NCBI RefSeq assembly: GCF_002835465.1
Contig: NZ_PIZM01000010.1
Location: 86,691-150,690 of the forward strand
From: Psychromonas sp. psych-6C06
GTDB taxonomy: Bacteria; Pseudomonadota; Gammaproteobacteria; Enterobacterales; Psychromonadaceae
Length of the DNA: 64,000 nt
Direction: 5' to 3'
The notes below the pieces were generated by a model, which was given only the letters and a program-made list of their open reading frames with translations, searched no databases and had not been told where the DNA came from. How positions within the stretch are numbered: the first letter of the stretch is position 1; every line of letters begins with the position of its first letter. Both the position numbers and the translations under genes were made by a program. Shown in pieces: positions 8,613-18,871 of this stretch.

Positions 8613-10334
8613 ATGATATCTGGCATTCTAGCATCCCCTGGCATCACTTTCGCAAAAGCATTGTTATTACAGGAAGATGAAATCTCTCTCAACACGGATA
8701 AAGTTGAAGATACAAATTTAGAAGTTTCTCGTTTCCTGGATGGACGCGCAAAAGCTTCTGCTCAGCTTGAAGTGGTTAAACAAAAAGCACTTGAAACATT
8801 CGGTGAAGAGAAAGAGGCAATCTTTGAAGGGCATATTATGCTTCTTGAAGATGAAGAGCTAGAAGAAGATATCGTAGCTTACATTAAGAAACATAAGTGT
8901 TCTGCAGATTTCGCAATTAACCAAATTGTGGAAGAGAATGCTACTATGTTACAAGAGCTTGATGATCCCTACCTGCGTGAACGAGCTTCCGATTTCCGTG
9001 ATATCGGAAGTCGCTTGCTAAAAAATGTACTAGGTATTGAGATTGTAAACTTAAGCAATATCAGTGAAGAAGTTGTTTTGATAGCAAACGATTTAACTCC
9101 ATCTGAAACAGCGCAAATCAATCTGGATAAAGTTTTAGGTTTTATTACTGACATCGGTGGCCGTACTTCACATACCTCTATTATGGCTCGCTCTTTAGAG
9201 ATTCCTGCAATTGTTGGCACCAACGATATCACTCGACGTGCAAAAAATGGTGATATTGTTATTCTAGATGCGCTAAATAACAAAATCATTATTAACCCAA
9301 GCGAAGCTGAATTAGCCGACGCTAAAGAAATTAAAGCAGCATTCCTTGCAGAAAAAGAAGAACTTGCAAAATTAAAAGATCTGCCTGCAATGACCCTTGA
9401 CGGTCATCATGTAGAGGTTTGCTCTAATATTGGTACCGTAAAAGATACAGATGGTGCAAAGCGAAATGGTGCTGAAGGTGTTGGTCTATACCGTACTGAA
9501 TTTTTATTCATGGATAGAGACCAGCTACCAACTGAAGAAGAGCAGTTTATTGCATATAAAGAAGTTGTAGAAGCGATGGAAGGCAAAGCCTGTATCATCC
9601 GCACAATGGATATTGGTGGCGATAAAGATTTACCATATTTAGATTTACCAACCGAGATGAACCCATTCTTAGGATGGCGTGCAATTCGTATCTGCTTTGA
9701 TCGCCCTGAAATTATGAACCCGCAACTACGTGCATTACTTCGCGCTTCAGCATTTGGTAAAGTGCGTATCATGTTCCCGATGATCATCTCAGTTGAAGAG
9801 ATTCGTAAACTTAAAGAAATTTTATCGACGCTAAAAGCTGAATTAACTGCAGAAGGCCATCACTTTGACCCAGCTATTGAAATTGGCGTTATGATTGAAA
9901 CACCGGCGGCAGCTGCAATTGCTCACCACTTAATTAAAGAAGTTGAGTTCTTTAGTATCGGTACCAATGACTTAACTCAATATACATTAGCAGTGGACCG
10001 TGGTAACGAATTGATTTCTGACCTTTACAATCCGATGACACCGTCTGTATTAAGCATTATAAAAACTGTCATTGATGCTTCTCATGCGGCAGGTAAATGG
10101 ACTGGCATGTGTGGTGAGCTTGCCGGAGATGAGCGCGCAACACTTCTATTATTAGGTATGGGCCTTGATGAGTTCTCTATGAGTGCAATCTCAATCCCGA
10201 CGGTTAAGAAAATTATCCGTAATACTAATTTTACCGATGTTAAAGCATTAGCCGATAAAGCATTATCAGTTGCAACTGCAGCTGAAATCGAAGCCCTGGT
10301 AACTGAGTTTAATAAGACCAAAGGCATTAACTAA
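8613..10334 (+). CDS. ptsI: PTS enzyme I (PEP-protein phosphotransferase)
   Basis: A 573-residue enzyme that autophosphorylates from phosphoenolpyruvate and charges HPr. The active histidine is His187 in [18 protein letters not shown]. The PEP-binding barrel contains [14 protein letters not shown] and [17 protein letters not shown], and the active cysteine motif is GMCGELAGD. Length matches E. coli (575). The start ATG is preceded by AAGGATC. It sits between ptsH and crr on the same strand and is expected to be co-transcribed. Confidence 0.97.
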   Translation: MISGILASPGITFAKALLLQEDEISLNTDKVEDTNLEVSRFLDGRAKASAQLEVVKQKALETFGEEKEAIFEGHIMLLEDEELEEDIVAYIKKHKCSADFAINQIVEENATMLQELDDPYLRERASDFRDIGSRLLKNVLGIEIVNLSNISEEVVLIANDLTPSETAQINLDKVLGFITDIGGRTSHTSIMARSLEIPAIVGTNDITRRAKNGDIVILDALNNKIIINPSEAELADAKEIKAAFLAEKEELAKLKDLPAMTLDGHHVEVCSNIGTVKDTDGAKRNGAEGVGLYRTEFLFMDRDQLPTEEEQFIAYKEVVEAMEGKACIIRTMDIGGDKDLPYLDLPTEMNPFLGWRAIRICFDRPEIMNPQLRALLRASAFGKVRIMFPMIISVEEIRKLKEILSTLKAELTAEGHHFDPAIEIGVMIETPAAAAIAHHLIKEVEFFSIGTNDLTQYTLAVDRGNELISDLYNPMTPSVLSIIKTVIDASHAAGKWTGMCGELAGDERATLLLLGMGLDEFSMSAISIPTVKKIIRNTNFTDVKALADKALSVATAAEIEALVTEFNKTKGIN

Positions 10335-10413
10335 TTTAAATAACGGTTCTATACTTATTCAAGTAATTGATCCGTTTAGTAACTTACACATAATCAAAAT
10401 TTGGAGTTAAACC

Positions 10414-10923
10414 ATGGGTTTTTTCGATTCATTAAAAAAAGCAGTATCAGGTAACACACAATCTGATGATACAATTGACATCGTTGCACCACTTTCAGGT
10501 GAAATAGTAGCGATTGAAGATGTGCCAGATGTTGTTTTCGCAGAAAAAATTGTTGGCGATGGTATCGCAATTCGCCCAACGGGTAATAAAATGGTTGCAC
10601 CTTGTGATGGTGAAATCGGTAAAATTTTTGAAACTAATCACGCTTTCTCTTTAGAGTCAGACACTGGTATCGAACTTTTCGTGCACTTTGGTATTGATAC
10701 TGTTGAGCTAAAAGGTGAAGGTTTCACTCGCGTTGCACAGGAAGGCCAAAAAGTAAAAGCGGGAGATACAATTATCGAGTTCGATTTAGAGTTCCTAAAA
10801 GACAAAGCAAAATCAATCTTAACACCTGTTGTAATTTCAAACATGGATGAGATTAAAGAGCTTCAAAAAATGTCTGGCACTGTAGAAGTTGCTTCAGATG
10901 CAGTATTAAAAATCGTTAAATAG
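10414..10923 (+). CDS. crr: PTS glucose-type IIA component
   Basis: A 169-residue soluble IIA-Glc. The phosphorylated histidine is His91 counting Met1 ([18 protein letters not shown]), with the second active-site histidine in TNHAFS. Besides passing phosphate to glucose-type permeases, the family regulates adenylate cyclase and inducer exclusion in gammaproteobacteria. Ribosome site TTGGAG precedes the start. It is the last gene of the PTS operon and is followed by a perfect terminator. Confidence 0.96.
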   Translation: MGFFDSLKKAVSGNTQSDDTIDIVAPLSGEIVAIEDVPDVVFAEKIVGDGIAIRPTGNKMVAPCDGEIGKIFETNHAFSLESDTGIELFVHFGIDTVELKGEGFTRVAQEGQKVKAGDTIIEFDLEFLKDKAKSILTPVVISNMDEIKELQKMSGTVEVASDAVLKIVK

Positions 10924-10976
10924 TCATTTTCAACAGATTAACTTACTTGTTGATTGAACGAAAAACGAAATAATAG

Positions 10977-11003
10977 AAAGAGTCACTTAGGTGACTCTTT
11001 TTG
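10977..11003 (+). terminator. Rho-independent terminator after crr
   Basis: A perfect 10-bp stem (AAAGAGTCAC at 10977-10986, GTGACTCTTT at 10991-11000) with loop TTAG is followed by a short T run. It closes the PTS operon just before the yffB gene. Confidence 0.92.
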
Positions 11004-11051
11004 TTTGCGTCTCATCTGTTACAATTGTTTTATTTTCATGGACAAAATATT

Positions 11052-11399
11052 GTGACAATTCTTTATGGTATCCCCAATTGCGACACGGTCAAAAAAGCAC
11101 AAAAGTGGCTTACGCAAAATAACATCGATTACTCTTTTCATGATTACCGCAAAGATGGCTTAGATGAATCATTAATCCAGAGCTTCCTTACTAAACATAA
11201 ATGGACTGACTTATTAAACAAGCGCAGTACAAGTTATCGTGCACTAAGTGATTCACAAAAAGAGACGCTTAATGAAGTTAATGCGATTCAATTATTTATT
11301 GAGTTCCCAACATTAATCAAACGCCCTCTTATAATTCATGGAGACGCTTCTCAATTAGGGTTCAAAGCACAAGCATATCAAGATTTTTTTGCCGTTTAA
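11052..11399 (+). CDS. yffB: ArsC/Spx-family reductase YffB
   Basis: A 115-residue thioredoxin-fold protein of the ArsC-like Spx/YffB branch (E. coli YffB has 118). It begins TILYGIPNCDTVKKAQKWL with a single cysteine in PNCDTVKKA, then the family features FHDYRKDGL, LLNKRSTSYR and PTLIKRPLI. I choose GTG 11052 because homologs begin close to TILYG; a TTG at 11001 would overlap the upstream terminator. The exact reaction is unsettled; arsenate reductase activity should not be assumed. It is 9 bases from dapE, an association also seen in E. coli. Confidence 0.88.
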   Translation: MTILYGIPNCDTVKKAQKWLTQNNIDYSFHDYRKDGLDESLIQSFLTKHKWTDLLNKRSTSYRALSDSQKETLNEVNAIQLFIEFPTLIKRPLIIHGDASQLGFKAQAYQDFFAV

Positions 11400-11408
11400 G
11401 GAATTACC

Positions 11409-12548
11409 ATGTCTGACTCTCCCGTATTAGCATTATTAAAAGATTTAATTAGTCGCCCCTCTATCACCCCTAACGATGCAGGTTGCCAGCCTTTATTAAT
11501 TGAACGCTTAGAAAAACTAGGCTTTGTCTGTGAGGTGATGGAATTCGAAGATACACTCAACCTTTGGGCGCGCCGTGGTACAGCAAGGCCACTCTTTTGC
11601 TTTGCCGGACATACCGACGTTGTTCCGACTGGTCCAGAACATCTATGGAAGTGCCCTCCATTTCAACCTACGGTCATAAATGGCTACCTTTATGGACGTG
11701 GCGCTGCAGATATGAAAAGTGGATTATCTGCGTTTATGATCGCTGTTGAGCAATTTGTCGAACAGAATCAAAATCATAACGGCTCTATCGCATTGCTTAT
11801 TACAAGCGATGAGGAAGGCCCCTTTATTAATGGCACTACACGTGTCATTGATACACTCGAAGCGCGTAATGAAAAAATCGATTACTGTATTGTGGGTGAG
11901 CCTTCAAGTACTGATCATGTTGGTGATACCATCAAAAATGGTCGTCGAGGATCTTTAACAGCCGAACTTACAGTTAAGGGTGTACAAGGCCACGTAGCTT
12001 ATCCACATCTAGTCAAAAATCCGATCCATAGTTGTATGGCTGCAATGGCAGATTTGACTGCGACGGAATGGGATAAAGGTAATGAATACTTTCCACCGAC
12101 TAGTTTTCAAATAACAAATTTTAATTCTGGAACGGGAGCAAGTAATGTCGTCCCAGGCACTGCGCAAATTCAAAGTAACTTCCGCTACTCAACCGAATTA
12201 ACTGCAGAGCAAATCATTTCTCGCTTTGAGGCGACCTTAAAGACACATGATGTCGACTATGAAGTAAACTGGACTTATAACGGTTCACCTTTTATTACAC
12301 AGCCTGGTTCGTTGACGGATGCAGTTAGCGAAGCGATTAAACAAGTAACAGGATTAACAACAGAGCTTTCTACTAGTGGAGGCACTTCAGATGCGCGCTT
12401 TATTGCGCCAACAGGCGCTCAGGTTGTGGAAGTAGGTCCAAGCAATAAAACCATCCATAAAATTAATGAAAGCGTTAATGTGGCTGATTTAGAGTCATTA
12501 GTCGATATATATCAAGTTACCTTAGAAAATTTACTGACATGCGATTAG
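11409..12548 (+). CDS. dapE: Succinyl-diaminopimelate desuccinylase
   Basis: A 379-residue M20-family metalloenzyme that hydrolyses N-succinyl-LL-diaminopimelate for lysine and peptidoglycan synthesis. Zinc ligand motifs are [45 protein letters not shown] and the late histidine in [10 protein letters not shown]. The dimerisation domain occupies about 180-295. Ribosome site AAGGAATT precedes the start. The last 10 bases overlap the start of the VanY-type peptidase gene, indicating coupled translation of two cell-wall functions. Confidence 0.95.
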   Translation: MSDSPVLALLKDLISRPSITPNDAGCQPLLIERLEKLGFVCEVMEFEDTLNLWARRGTARPLFCFAGHTDVVPTGPEHLWKCPPFQPTVINGYLYGRGAADMKSGLSAFMIAVEQFVEQNQNHNGSIALLITSDEEGPFINGTTRVIDTLEARNEKIDYCIVGEPSSTDHVGDTIKNGRRGSLTAELTVKGVQGHVAYPHLVKNPIHSCMAAMADLTATEWDKGNEYFPPTSFQITNFNSGTGASNVVPGTAQIQSNFRYSTELTAEQIISRFEATLKTHDVDYEVNWTYNGSPFITQPGSLTDAVSEAIKQVTGLTTELSTSGGTSDARFIAPTGAQVVEVGPSNKTIHKINESVNVADLESLVDIYQVTLENLLTCD

Positions 12549-13216
12549 TAGAGTTAACTGGGCAGGTAGAAACACACCTCTGTTTGCTCAATAAGCAGAC
12601 CTTATTGCATCATAAAGTGCGTTCACCATTTATTGAACTACAAAAGTCAGCAAAACGTGCTGGTTTTAACTTACAAATCGCCAGTGGTTTTCGTAGTTTT
12701 GAGCGCCAAAAACTAATTTGGAACAATAAATACTCGGGTAAAAACAAAGTGGTCGATAAAAATGAGAACCGCCTTGATATTTCGCGTATATCTGAGCTAG
12801 AAAAATTATATGCAATCTTACACTGGTCTGCTCTTCCCGGTGCCAGTCGGCACCATTGGGGAACCGATTTTGATATTTATGATCCCACTTTATTACCAGT
12901 AAATCGTAGCTTACAACTTATAAACGCTGAGTATCAGAATGGAGGATATTTCTCAGCTTTGAGCGAATGGCTCAGTGATAACATGTCCCAGTTCGATTTT
13001 TATCGCCCCTATCAACATGATTTAGGGGGGGTAGCGCCTGAGCCTTGGCACATTAGCTATTATCCCATAGCACAAGGTTGTCTTAAAGAGATAACCGCTT
13101 CCACCCTTTATGATCTCATTATGGAAAATAATATCTTAGGTAAGTCGCTAATTTGCCAACAGTTACCTATGATATATGAGAAATATATTTGTAATATTAA
13201 CTCATATGGGAAATAA
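12539..13216 (+). CDS. VanY-type D-Ala-D-Ala carboxypeptidase (M15B)
   Basis: A 225-residue LAS-family metallopeptidase. Motifs in order are [35 protein letters not shown] with the zinc His and Asp, and EPWHISYYP with the catalytic Glu and last zinc His. The family trims D-alanine from peptidoglycan stem peptides; this is housekeeping or recycling, not evidence of vancomycin resistance. No signal peptide is obvious, so the protein may be cytoplasmic or exported in another way. It overlaps dapE by 10 bases and is followed after 2 bases by the PilZ gene. Confidence 0.87.
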   Translation: MRLVELTGQVETHLCLLNKQTLLHHKVRSPFIELQKSAKRAGFNLQIASGFRSFERQKLIWNNKYSGKNKVVDKNENRLDISRISELEKLYAILHWSALPGASRHHWGTDFDIYDPTLLPVNRSLQLINAEYQNGGYFSALSEWLSDNMSQFDFYRPYQHDLGGVAPEPWHISYYPIAQGCLKEITASTLYDLIMENNILGKSLICQQLPMIYEKYICNINSYGK

Positions 13217-13218
13217 AA

Positions 13219-13599
13219 ATGTCAGAAAGACGCCGCTTTTCACGTGTAATTTTTTCTGGTGACTGTTCATTAAGTGAAGAGATTGCCGGTAAAATCGAAC
13301 TATTTGAAACAGAGCTCCTCGATATTTCACTCAATGGTGCGCTCGTGCAATCGCCTAAAGATTGGCATAATGAACCGGATGTTGCGGTTAATCTTAATTT
13401 AACACTTGCAGGTTCAGAGATAATTTTGGAAATAAATGGCGTTGTTTGCCATCAAGAAGAGGGTTTACTTGGTATCAAGTTCTTAACACTTAGCCTCGAG
13501 AGTATTTCACACCTAAGGCGATTGATTGAATTAAACTTAGCAGATGAAGCATTGATGCATCGTGAAATGTCTCAGTTAATTAACCTTGACGAAAACTAG
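13219..13599 (+). CDS. Single-domain PilZ protein
   Basis: A 126-residue protein that is essentially one PilZ domain, the cyclic di-GMP binding fold. The RxxxR arginines are in SERRRFSRVIF (residues 2-12) and the second motif is DISLNGALVQSP. It should bind c-di-GMP in the cytoplasm and report it to an unknown partner. It is the last gene of the yffB-dapE-peptidase-pilZ run and is followed by a terminator. The neighbourhood hints at linking c-di-GMP to envelope work, but this is inference. Confidence 0.88.
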   Translation: MSERRRFSRVIFSGDCSLSEEIAGKIELFETELLDISLNGALVQSPKDWHNEPDVAVNLNLTLAGSEIILEINGVVCHQEEGLLGIKFLTLSLESISHLRRLIELNLADEALMHREMSQLINLDEN

Positions 13600-13648
13600 A
13601 AGCCAAATATTATCAATTGGTTACTATGTTTTATTTCAATTCTACTAT

Positions 13649-13681
13649 AAAAGGTAACGGCTTACACTTAGTTACCTTTTT
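13649..13681 (+). terminator. Rho-independent terminator after the PilZ gene
   Basis: A perfect 10-bp stem (AAAAGGTAAC at 13649-13658, GTTACCTTTT at 13671-13680) with a 12-base loop and terminal T run lies 49 bases after the PilZ stop. Confidence 0.88.
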
Positions 13682-13782
13682 AACTATATTGATCCCATAT
13701 TATTCAATAAAGCTAAACATTTAGCGTTCATAGCAGATAAACTAAATACTAAATAAAACCAAGGGATGAAAAATAGTTAGTT

Positions 13783-16122
13783 ATGGATTTAAAGGCTTAT
13801 CAGTCGCAAATAAAAGAGCTTATCCCACTTCGCCAAACGCCTGATTTTAACGAGTTACTCGATAAAATTTTATTTGGTGAAAGTAACAGCGATAAATTTC
13901 TCATTAAAATGGAAATTAATCGCCTTGCCAAACCTTGCCAGCGATTAATTGACCTTCGAGACAAAGTAACAGAAGCCTGTACGTTATTCGAAATAGAGGG
14001 GACTAAACACTACTTAACTAAAGCGACTATTCCAGTGCTTAAGGATAATATCGCTTTATACGGTCTATATACTGTTGGTGCATTTGAGGCTGTTCATGAA
14101 TTTGTAAGTCTGCAAAAAAGCAAGCTAAATAAACAAAATGAAATCAAAAAACCTAAGCAAACTACAAAAGAACAATGTGAATATTTAACACTTTCACAGA
14201 AGAACAAACGCGGAGCTCCGCGTATGTTCTTTGTTTCTGAAGTTTTAGCAGAAACAAATGATGGTTTACGTTTTAAAGCATACACCTCAAACATATCTGT
14301 CACAGGTGTAAAAATTAAGCTAGAAGATGATATTCGATTGGCCAATGATGAATTAGTCTCGATAACTTTTACAGGTCTGGCTTTAGAATATCATGATAAA
14401 GTGTTATCACAGGCAATTCAGTATCGATTAGTAAAACAAGAAAATGATATCGATAATCACAGTTACTTTTATTTAAACTATCACGATAGCAATGATACCT
14501 TTAAATCATTTATCAGCGACTTTATTCGCATTAACCAGTATAAATACAAAATTGATGTACATTATTACTATCAACTCGCTAAAATCAGCGCATTAAAACA
14601 TAGCTACTTAAATGGAATGGCGGTTCTTCCCATTTATCTTAATGAGCAGTCTCCAACACCACTCCTTTTTACACTTAACAATAATACTAATAATAAGATT
14701 AGTGATGCATGGCAATGCGATCAAATTGACCAATTACCCCTACTTTTTGATGAATTACGTTTTGTAAAGCTAATTGCACAGATGTCAAAGCAGCAAGCAA
14801 CAACTGTTTATACTTTTACTCATAATGTTCAAGGTAAGCAGTATTTTCTCTCAGCTACAGAAGAGGAGTTGCTTGAAAAAGGACTTAAGCAACTGTTCAT
14901 TAATTGTGGTCGAAGTAAGGTGAGTTGGCGTGTTTACCATCTTACTTTACGCCCATTAAAATACACCTCCTCTACTGAGCAAGATATTACCGAGCCAACA
15001 CCAGCAATATTTAAAAAGGTAACTCACCTTGCGACGTTGCAACAACTAACAAAAGCTTACCCTTTCGACATTAATACCAAGCTTGATAATAATGATGTAA
15101 ACCAGCTTAATCAATTTGTACATCGCGCTAGCGACAGTAAAGCAAAATCGAAGAGCTTTACCCTATTCTCAAAAGAAAGGCGTAAAGAGGAGCGTTATCT
15201 CTATAAGAGCGAAGTGAAAATCACTGATAAAAAGAATAATTTCAGCGGACATCTTATTGATTTTTCATTATCTGGTTTAAAAGTAAAACTAAAACAAATT
15301 AGCGCTTTTCCGATCGGCGCGGTTCTTAAAATTAGTTTTACCGAATTACAAAAGATTTCAAAATCCTACCCACTAAAAGAGCTTAAATATCGGGTTATAA
15401 AAACCTCACCAAGCAATATTTTACATTTACAAGTTTGTCAAAAGAAAAGCTTAGAAATCTGTCAGCATTTTTTTTCTACGCTTGTTAAAAATAACGAAAA
15501 ACATTTTACCTGCATCCCCTTACAAGGCGCTAAGCAACCCACTTCAAAACATTTAGTAGACATTGCAGAAGAGTCTTTTTTAAATGCTGTATTCTTCATT
15601 AGTAAAATTGCTAATAAACCGACGATTAAATTTTCTGCAATAGATAGCATTCATCATTCTCTGCATAAATTATTCAGCTTGAAAAGTGATACTCCCTATG
15701 AGTTAAACTTTTACCCATTAGCTAATAATCAGCTTTATGAACGATTAGTCATAGAGCAATTTAAAGATAGCGAAGAAAAAATGGTGCGTAAAGAGGCACT
15801 TATCTATGTCAATGTAGTAAGAAATAGTGAAGGAAAGTGGCATATTGAAAGTTTCCTCGATGACGACTTTAACTCAGAAAAGGCAAAAGTAAACTTTATA
15901 AAAGAGAGCCAGTTTACAGGGGGGTTCTATGCATTACATTATCGCTTAACTTCATTACCAAGTGTTGATATTAATACTATAAAATCTGAAATTAGAGCGA
16001 TTTCACGGTTTGCTATTCATTTGACCAAAAAACTTGAAGAGGAATTAAAAGCAGTTGAGGGAATGATTGAAATAACTGATAGAACAGAAGAGATTATTAA
16101 TGCGGTCAACAACAGATCGTAA
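13783..16122 (+). CDS. Large protein with two PilZ domains
   Basis: A 779-residue soluble protein. Two segments carry PilZ signatures. The first starts at KRGAPRMFF with Arg143 and Arg147 and continues to SNISVTGVKIKL. The second starts at RRKEERYLY, Arg466-Arg471, and continues to IDFSLSGLKVKL. Residues 1-140 are helical. The part between 240 and 460 and the C-terminal 560-779 show no motif I recognise; each may be a further degenerate PilZ-like or YcgR-N-like barrel. No membrane segment is seen. Two nucleotide sites in one chain could permit graded or dimeric c-di-GMP responses. The gene has its own upstream gap after a terminator and no obvious operon partner. Confidence 0.82.
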   Translation: MDLKAYQSQIKELIPLRQTPDFNELLDKILFGESNSDKFLIKMEINRLAKPCQRLIDLRDKVTEACTLFEIEGTKHYLTKATIPVLKDNIALYGLYTVGAFEAVHEFVSLQKSKLNKQNEIKKPKQTTKEQCEYLTLSQKNKRGAPRMFFVSEVLAETNDGLRFKAYTSNISVTGVKIKLEDDIRLANDELVSITFTGLALEYHDKVLSQAIQYRLVKQENDIDNHSYFYLNYHDSNDTFKSFISDFIRINQYKYKIDVHYYYQLAKISALKHSYLNGMAVLPIYLNEQSPTPLLFTLNNNTNNKISDAWQCDQIDQLPLLFDELRFVKLIAQMSKQQATTVYTFTHNVQGKQYFLSATEEELLEKGLKQLFINCGRSKVSWRVYHLTLRPLKYTSSTEQDITEPTPAIFKKVTHLATLQQLTKAYPFDINTKLDNNDVNQLNQFVHRASDSKAKSKSFTLFSKERRKEERYLYKSEVKITDKKNNFSGHLIDFSLSGLKVKLKQISAFPIGAVLKISFTELQKISKSYPLKELKYRVIKTSPSNILHLQVCQKKSLEICQHFFSTLVKNNEKHFTCIPLQGAKQPTSKHLVDIAEESFLNAVFFISKIANKPTIKFSAIDSIHHSLHKLFSLKSDTPYELNFYPLANNQLYERLVIEQFKDSEEKMVRKEALIYVNVVRNSEGKWHIESFLDDDFNSEKAKVNFIKESQFTGGFYALHYRLTSLPSVDINTIKSEIRAISRFAIHLTKKLEEELKAVEGMIEITDRTEEIINAVNNRS

Positions 16123-16233
16123 AGCATATACTAAGCAAATATGGGCGTTCGTTCTTTAAGCAGTAGTGAGTTGTAATGTGCATTCGCAACAGAATAAACA
16201 TTAAAGCCCACTACTGGACGCTAAGTTTTTAGT
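16123..16233. other. Inverted repeat between convergent genes
   Basis: Between the convergent double-PilZ gene and serB an 8-bp pairing, CAGTAGTG at 16161-16168 with CACTACTG at 16209-16216, encloses a smaller GTTG/CAAC stem at 16171-16190. It could work as a bidirectional transcription end, but T runs are poor. Confidence 0.3.
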
Positions 16234-17280
16234 CTACTTTTTCCAAGACGCATTTTTATGCGCACTTAAAATGGCAAGCGCACCTTGCAGATCAAGATTA
16301 TTTAAAGAAATAGCAGCCTTTTCTTGCACGATTGGTTTAGCGTGAATCGCAATTCCCATCGCAGAAGCGTCCATCATCACCAGATCATTTGCACCATCAC
16401 CGATGGCAACTGTTTGTGACATGGGAATCGAGTATTGCTCAGCAAGCTCTTTTAAAGTGCGAGCTTTCACGTCTGCATTGACTATTTCCCCAGTCACAGT
16501 CCCGGTTAAATAATCATTTTCTATTTCAAGCGTGTTAGCTATCGTAAAATCAAAGCCATGATCCTTTTGCAAACGCTCAGCAAAATAATTAAAGCCACCA
16601 GAGGCAATAGCGACCTTCCACCCAGCTTGCTTTAAACCGGCGATTAATGATGTCAAACCAGGCATCAATGGCATATTATCAGCCACTTCTTTTAAGATTG
16701 AAATAGGCATATTTTCCAGTTTACTGACGCGTGTGCGTAAGCTTTCATTAAAATCTAGTTTACCTTGCATCGCAAGTGCAGTTACTGCAGAAACCTGTTC
16801 ACCCACCCCATATAAACGCGCTATTTCATCAATACATTCAATTTGAATCGTCGTTGAGTCCATATCCATCAAGACTAAACCTGGTTTAGACCAATCTGGA
16901 AATTTCTCCATTAGCGCAAAGTCTACAGTCGCTTGTTTAGCAAACAGCTCTAATTGACTTTTTAATACATCAGGATAGTCACTCAACAAAAAACGCATGG
17001 TTACCACATCAGCAATAACTTCTGGTGAAAAAAGCATTGTTGATGCAACACCTTGTGAGCTAAGCAATGAAAGTAATGTATTAAGTTGCGCAGTTGTAAG
17101 CGTTTCGCCCATAATAATAAGCTCGGCTTTTGAGCAAAATTCTGCCTTAGTTCGCAAAGTTAACGTATTATTTTCAAAGAAAATATTTTCAAGATCAGCC
17201 ACATCTTGTTTTAAATCATCGCGCCATTCAATTAATGACTGAGCTTTTGAAGGAATTTGCAGTTTTTCTATCGTTTTCAA
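16234..17280 (-). CDS. serB: Phosphoserine phosphatase
   Basis: A 348-residue HAD-family enzyme that completes serine synthesis by dephosphorylating phosphoserine. The catalytic motif is LVLMDMDSTT with Asp139 and Asp141. Motif II is in VAIASGGFNYFAERL, and motif III covers the lysine in DVKARTL and the acidic GDGANDLVMM. Residues 1-130 form an extra N-terminal ACT-like domain as in E. coli SerB (322 residues). It is divergent from ytjB, a conserved arrangement in gammaproteobacteria. Confidence 0.94.
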   Translation of the reverse strand: MKTIEKLQIPSKAQSLIEWRDDLKQDVADLENIFFENNTLTLRTKAEFCSKAELIIMGETLTTAQLNTLLSLLSSQGVASTMLFSPEVIADVVTMRFLLSDYPDVLKSQLELFAKQATVDFALMEKFPDWSKPGLVLMDMDSTTIQIECIDEIARLYGVGEQVSAVTALAMQGKLDFNESLRTRVSKLENMPISILKEVADNMPLMPGLTSLIAGLKQAGWKVAIASGGFNYFAERLQKDHGFDFTIANTLEIENDYLTGTVTGEIVNADVKARTLKELAEQYSIPMSQTVAIGDGANDLVMMDASAMGIAIHAKPIVQEKAAISLNNLDLQGALAILSAHKNASWKK

Positions 17281-17382
17281 AGTAATATACCTATCATTTA
17301 AATTTAGATGAGCCTCATCCGCTGAAGCACAAACAACAATAACGATTGCACTTGATGATTACAAGTGATTAAAGGATTTTCA

Positions 17383-18003
17383 ATGAAGAGCAAAATGTAT
17401 TATGGACTGCGAGCTTTACAAATAACGACGCTGATAGTGGTTAGCGTTGTTATTCTGTTTCAGTTAAATGAATTACGTGTTATTTCTAATGAAGTCCGCT
17501 ATCAGCAAACAGAAAAGTTTTCATATTCACTTACCAATTTAGCAGCGGCGGAAGCATCTCGCTACTTGGGGCAAAAGAAAAGTAAAGATCTGCAATTATT
17601 AATTAATGAGCTCAGTAATGATCCAATGGTAAGAGACGCGACAATTTATGACCATTTAGGAAAAATTCTTTATCAATCAAACGATCCACTTTTATTGCCA
17701 ATTCTCTTAAAAATAAATGAGCCAGTAAACGATGATATCAAAGGCGTTATTCCGTATATTGCTGAATTATACAAAGAAGATAAAAAAATCGGCTACATCA
17801 GGATCTCACTAAAACAAGATCATATCTTACGTTTGATTTTTAATTATCAACAACAATCTCTTGAAACACTCACTTTACTATTACTACTCTCTTTTTTCGC
17901 AGGTAGCCTAATAATGGCACTTTTCTTTCGTAGAGCAGAGGCAGCCTATTACCGCTTAAATAAGCTAATACCAAATTTAATCGCCATGAATAAAAAAAGT
18001 TAA
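17383..18003 (+). CDS. ytjB: YtjB/Smp family membrane protein
   Basis: A 206-residue inner-membrane protein. I choose ATG 17383 because AAAGGA lies 6 bases upstream; a GTG at 17365 is possible. Transmembrane segments are near residues 10-30 and 163-182, with a periplasmic domain between them (ISNEVRYQQTEKF, AAEASRYL, DATIYDHLGKILYQS). The family, also annotated AhpA or Smp, is usually divergent from serB, as here. Its function is not firmly known. An 8-bp hairpin (18079-18105) follows the stop after about 75 bases. Confidence 0.85.
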   Translation: MKSKMYYGLRALQITTLIVVSVVILFQLNELRVISNEVRYQQTEKFSYSLTNLAAAEASRYLGQKKSKDLQLLINELSNDPMVRDATIYDHLGKILYQSNDPLLLPILLKINEPVNDDIKGVIPYIAELYKEDKKIGYIRISLKQDHILRLIFNYQQQSLETLTLLLLLSFFAGSLIMALFFRRAEAAYYRLNKLIPNLIAMNKKS

Positions 18004-18503
18004 CCTCAGTAGGGTTAAGGAGTTTTATATTGAATTTTTAAATACTAAGGAAATTTTTGTTGTTAGTTGGCAAAGCCTAAGAAACTAAAGTAATTATAGT
18101 TTCTTCTAGATAGGAATAATAAGTAGTTAAATAGCCTCAATTGTTGTTAATGAAAGCGTTATTCTATTTTGAATCATATAGTGATATATTTTTAAGGTAC
18201 ATACCGTTATGTTTCGCGTAAATCTAAGGCGGATTATCCTAGCAGTAACGGACTCTTGTTAAATAACTTTGCATAAAAGCCCGAGGTACTAGCGTTATTG
18301 CGACGCTTTGCTTCTCCATAACTGAATTGCTTTACCTTGAGATTCCGCCTATAAGTCATGTGATGCAGTTGCCCTATCTACTTTTTAATTCACGTTATAG
18401 TATCACTATAAAATTATTTATCCTCATAATACGCATTAATAGTTCCCCCCTTCCTTATCACGCCATAATTACAACGGCTACTCAGGAGAATTCCGCTTTG
18501 CAT

Positions 18504-18575
18504 TAATACAAAACGAAATAAATAGCTGATCTATTTTACTGATTAAAGCAACTTACCTCTTCGTTGAAACTTTCG
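18504..18575. repeat. Dispersed intergenic repeat, copy 1
   Basis: This 72-base stretch aligns with 51954-52024 across its full length, sharing the cores TGATCTATTTTACTG and ACTTTCG with scattered substitutions and small indels. Both copies are intergenic and in the same orientation. There is no coding potential. It looks like a non-autonomous dispersed repeat of this genome. Confidence 0.7.
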
Positions 18576-18791
18576 CCTATTCATATGGAATAATCACATG
18601 TCATAGGCTCAGTCTTGTATAAACAGAAAAGTGGCTCCTTTTTTGTATTGCGTGGTATTGACGAAGTCATTATGCCAATTCGGCTAATATTGATCAGTTA
18701 TTTAGTGGATTTGCTATTACAGCAATAGCCAATAAAATATTGAGATAATAAACTTGAAAGTTCAACTGCCCCTAAGTCTTTAACTTGCAAA

Positions 18792-18825
18792 AAAAAACCA
18801 ATATCGACATAGATATTGGTTTTTT
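18792..18825 (-). terminator. Bidirectional terminator downstream of the chitinase gene
   Basis: A 14-bp stem (18792-18805 pairing with 18812-18825) with a six-base loop is flanked by A and T runs on either side, so it can stop transcription in both directions. It lies 47 bases after the chitinase stop on the minus strand. Confidence 0.88.
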
Positions 18826-18871
18826 ATTAAGCGAGCAGACATTGATATGTAGTGCCTGACTTTACAATATA

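Larger units (their letters stand above)
18004..18871. other. Long non-coding region with repeat remnant
   Basis: No gene is visible in 868 bases between ytjB and the chitinase gene. It contains a hairpin AAGAAACT/AGTTTCTT (18079-18105), a dispersed repeat copy (18504-18575) and the chitinase terminator at the right end. The part around 18200-18370 has higher GC than its surroundings and several broken frames on the minus strand, which suggests a decayed insertion. I could not match it to a named element. Confidence 0.5.

Noticed and set aside
11052..11399. Arsenate reductase
   Set aside because: It belongs to the YffB branch of the ArsC-like fold and lies beside dapE; no ars genes are near.
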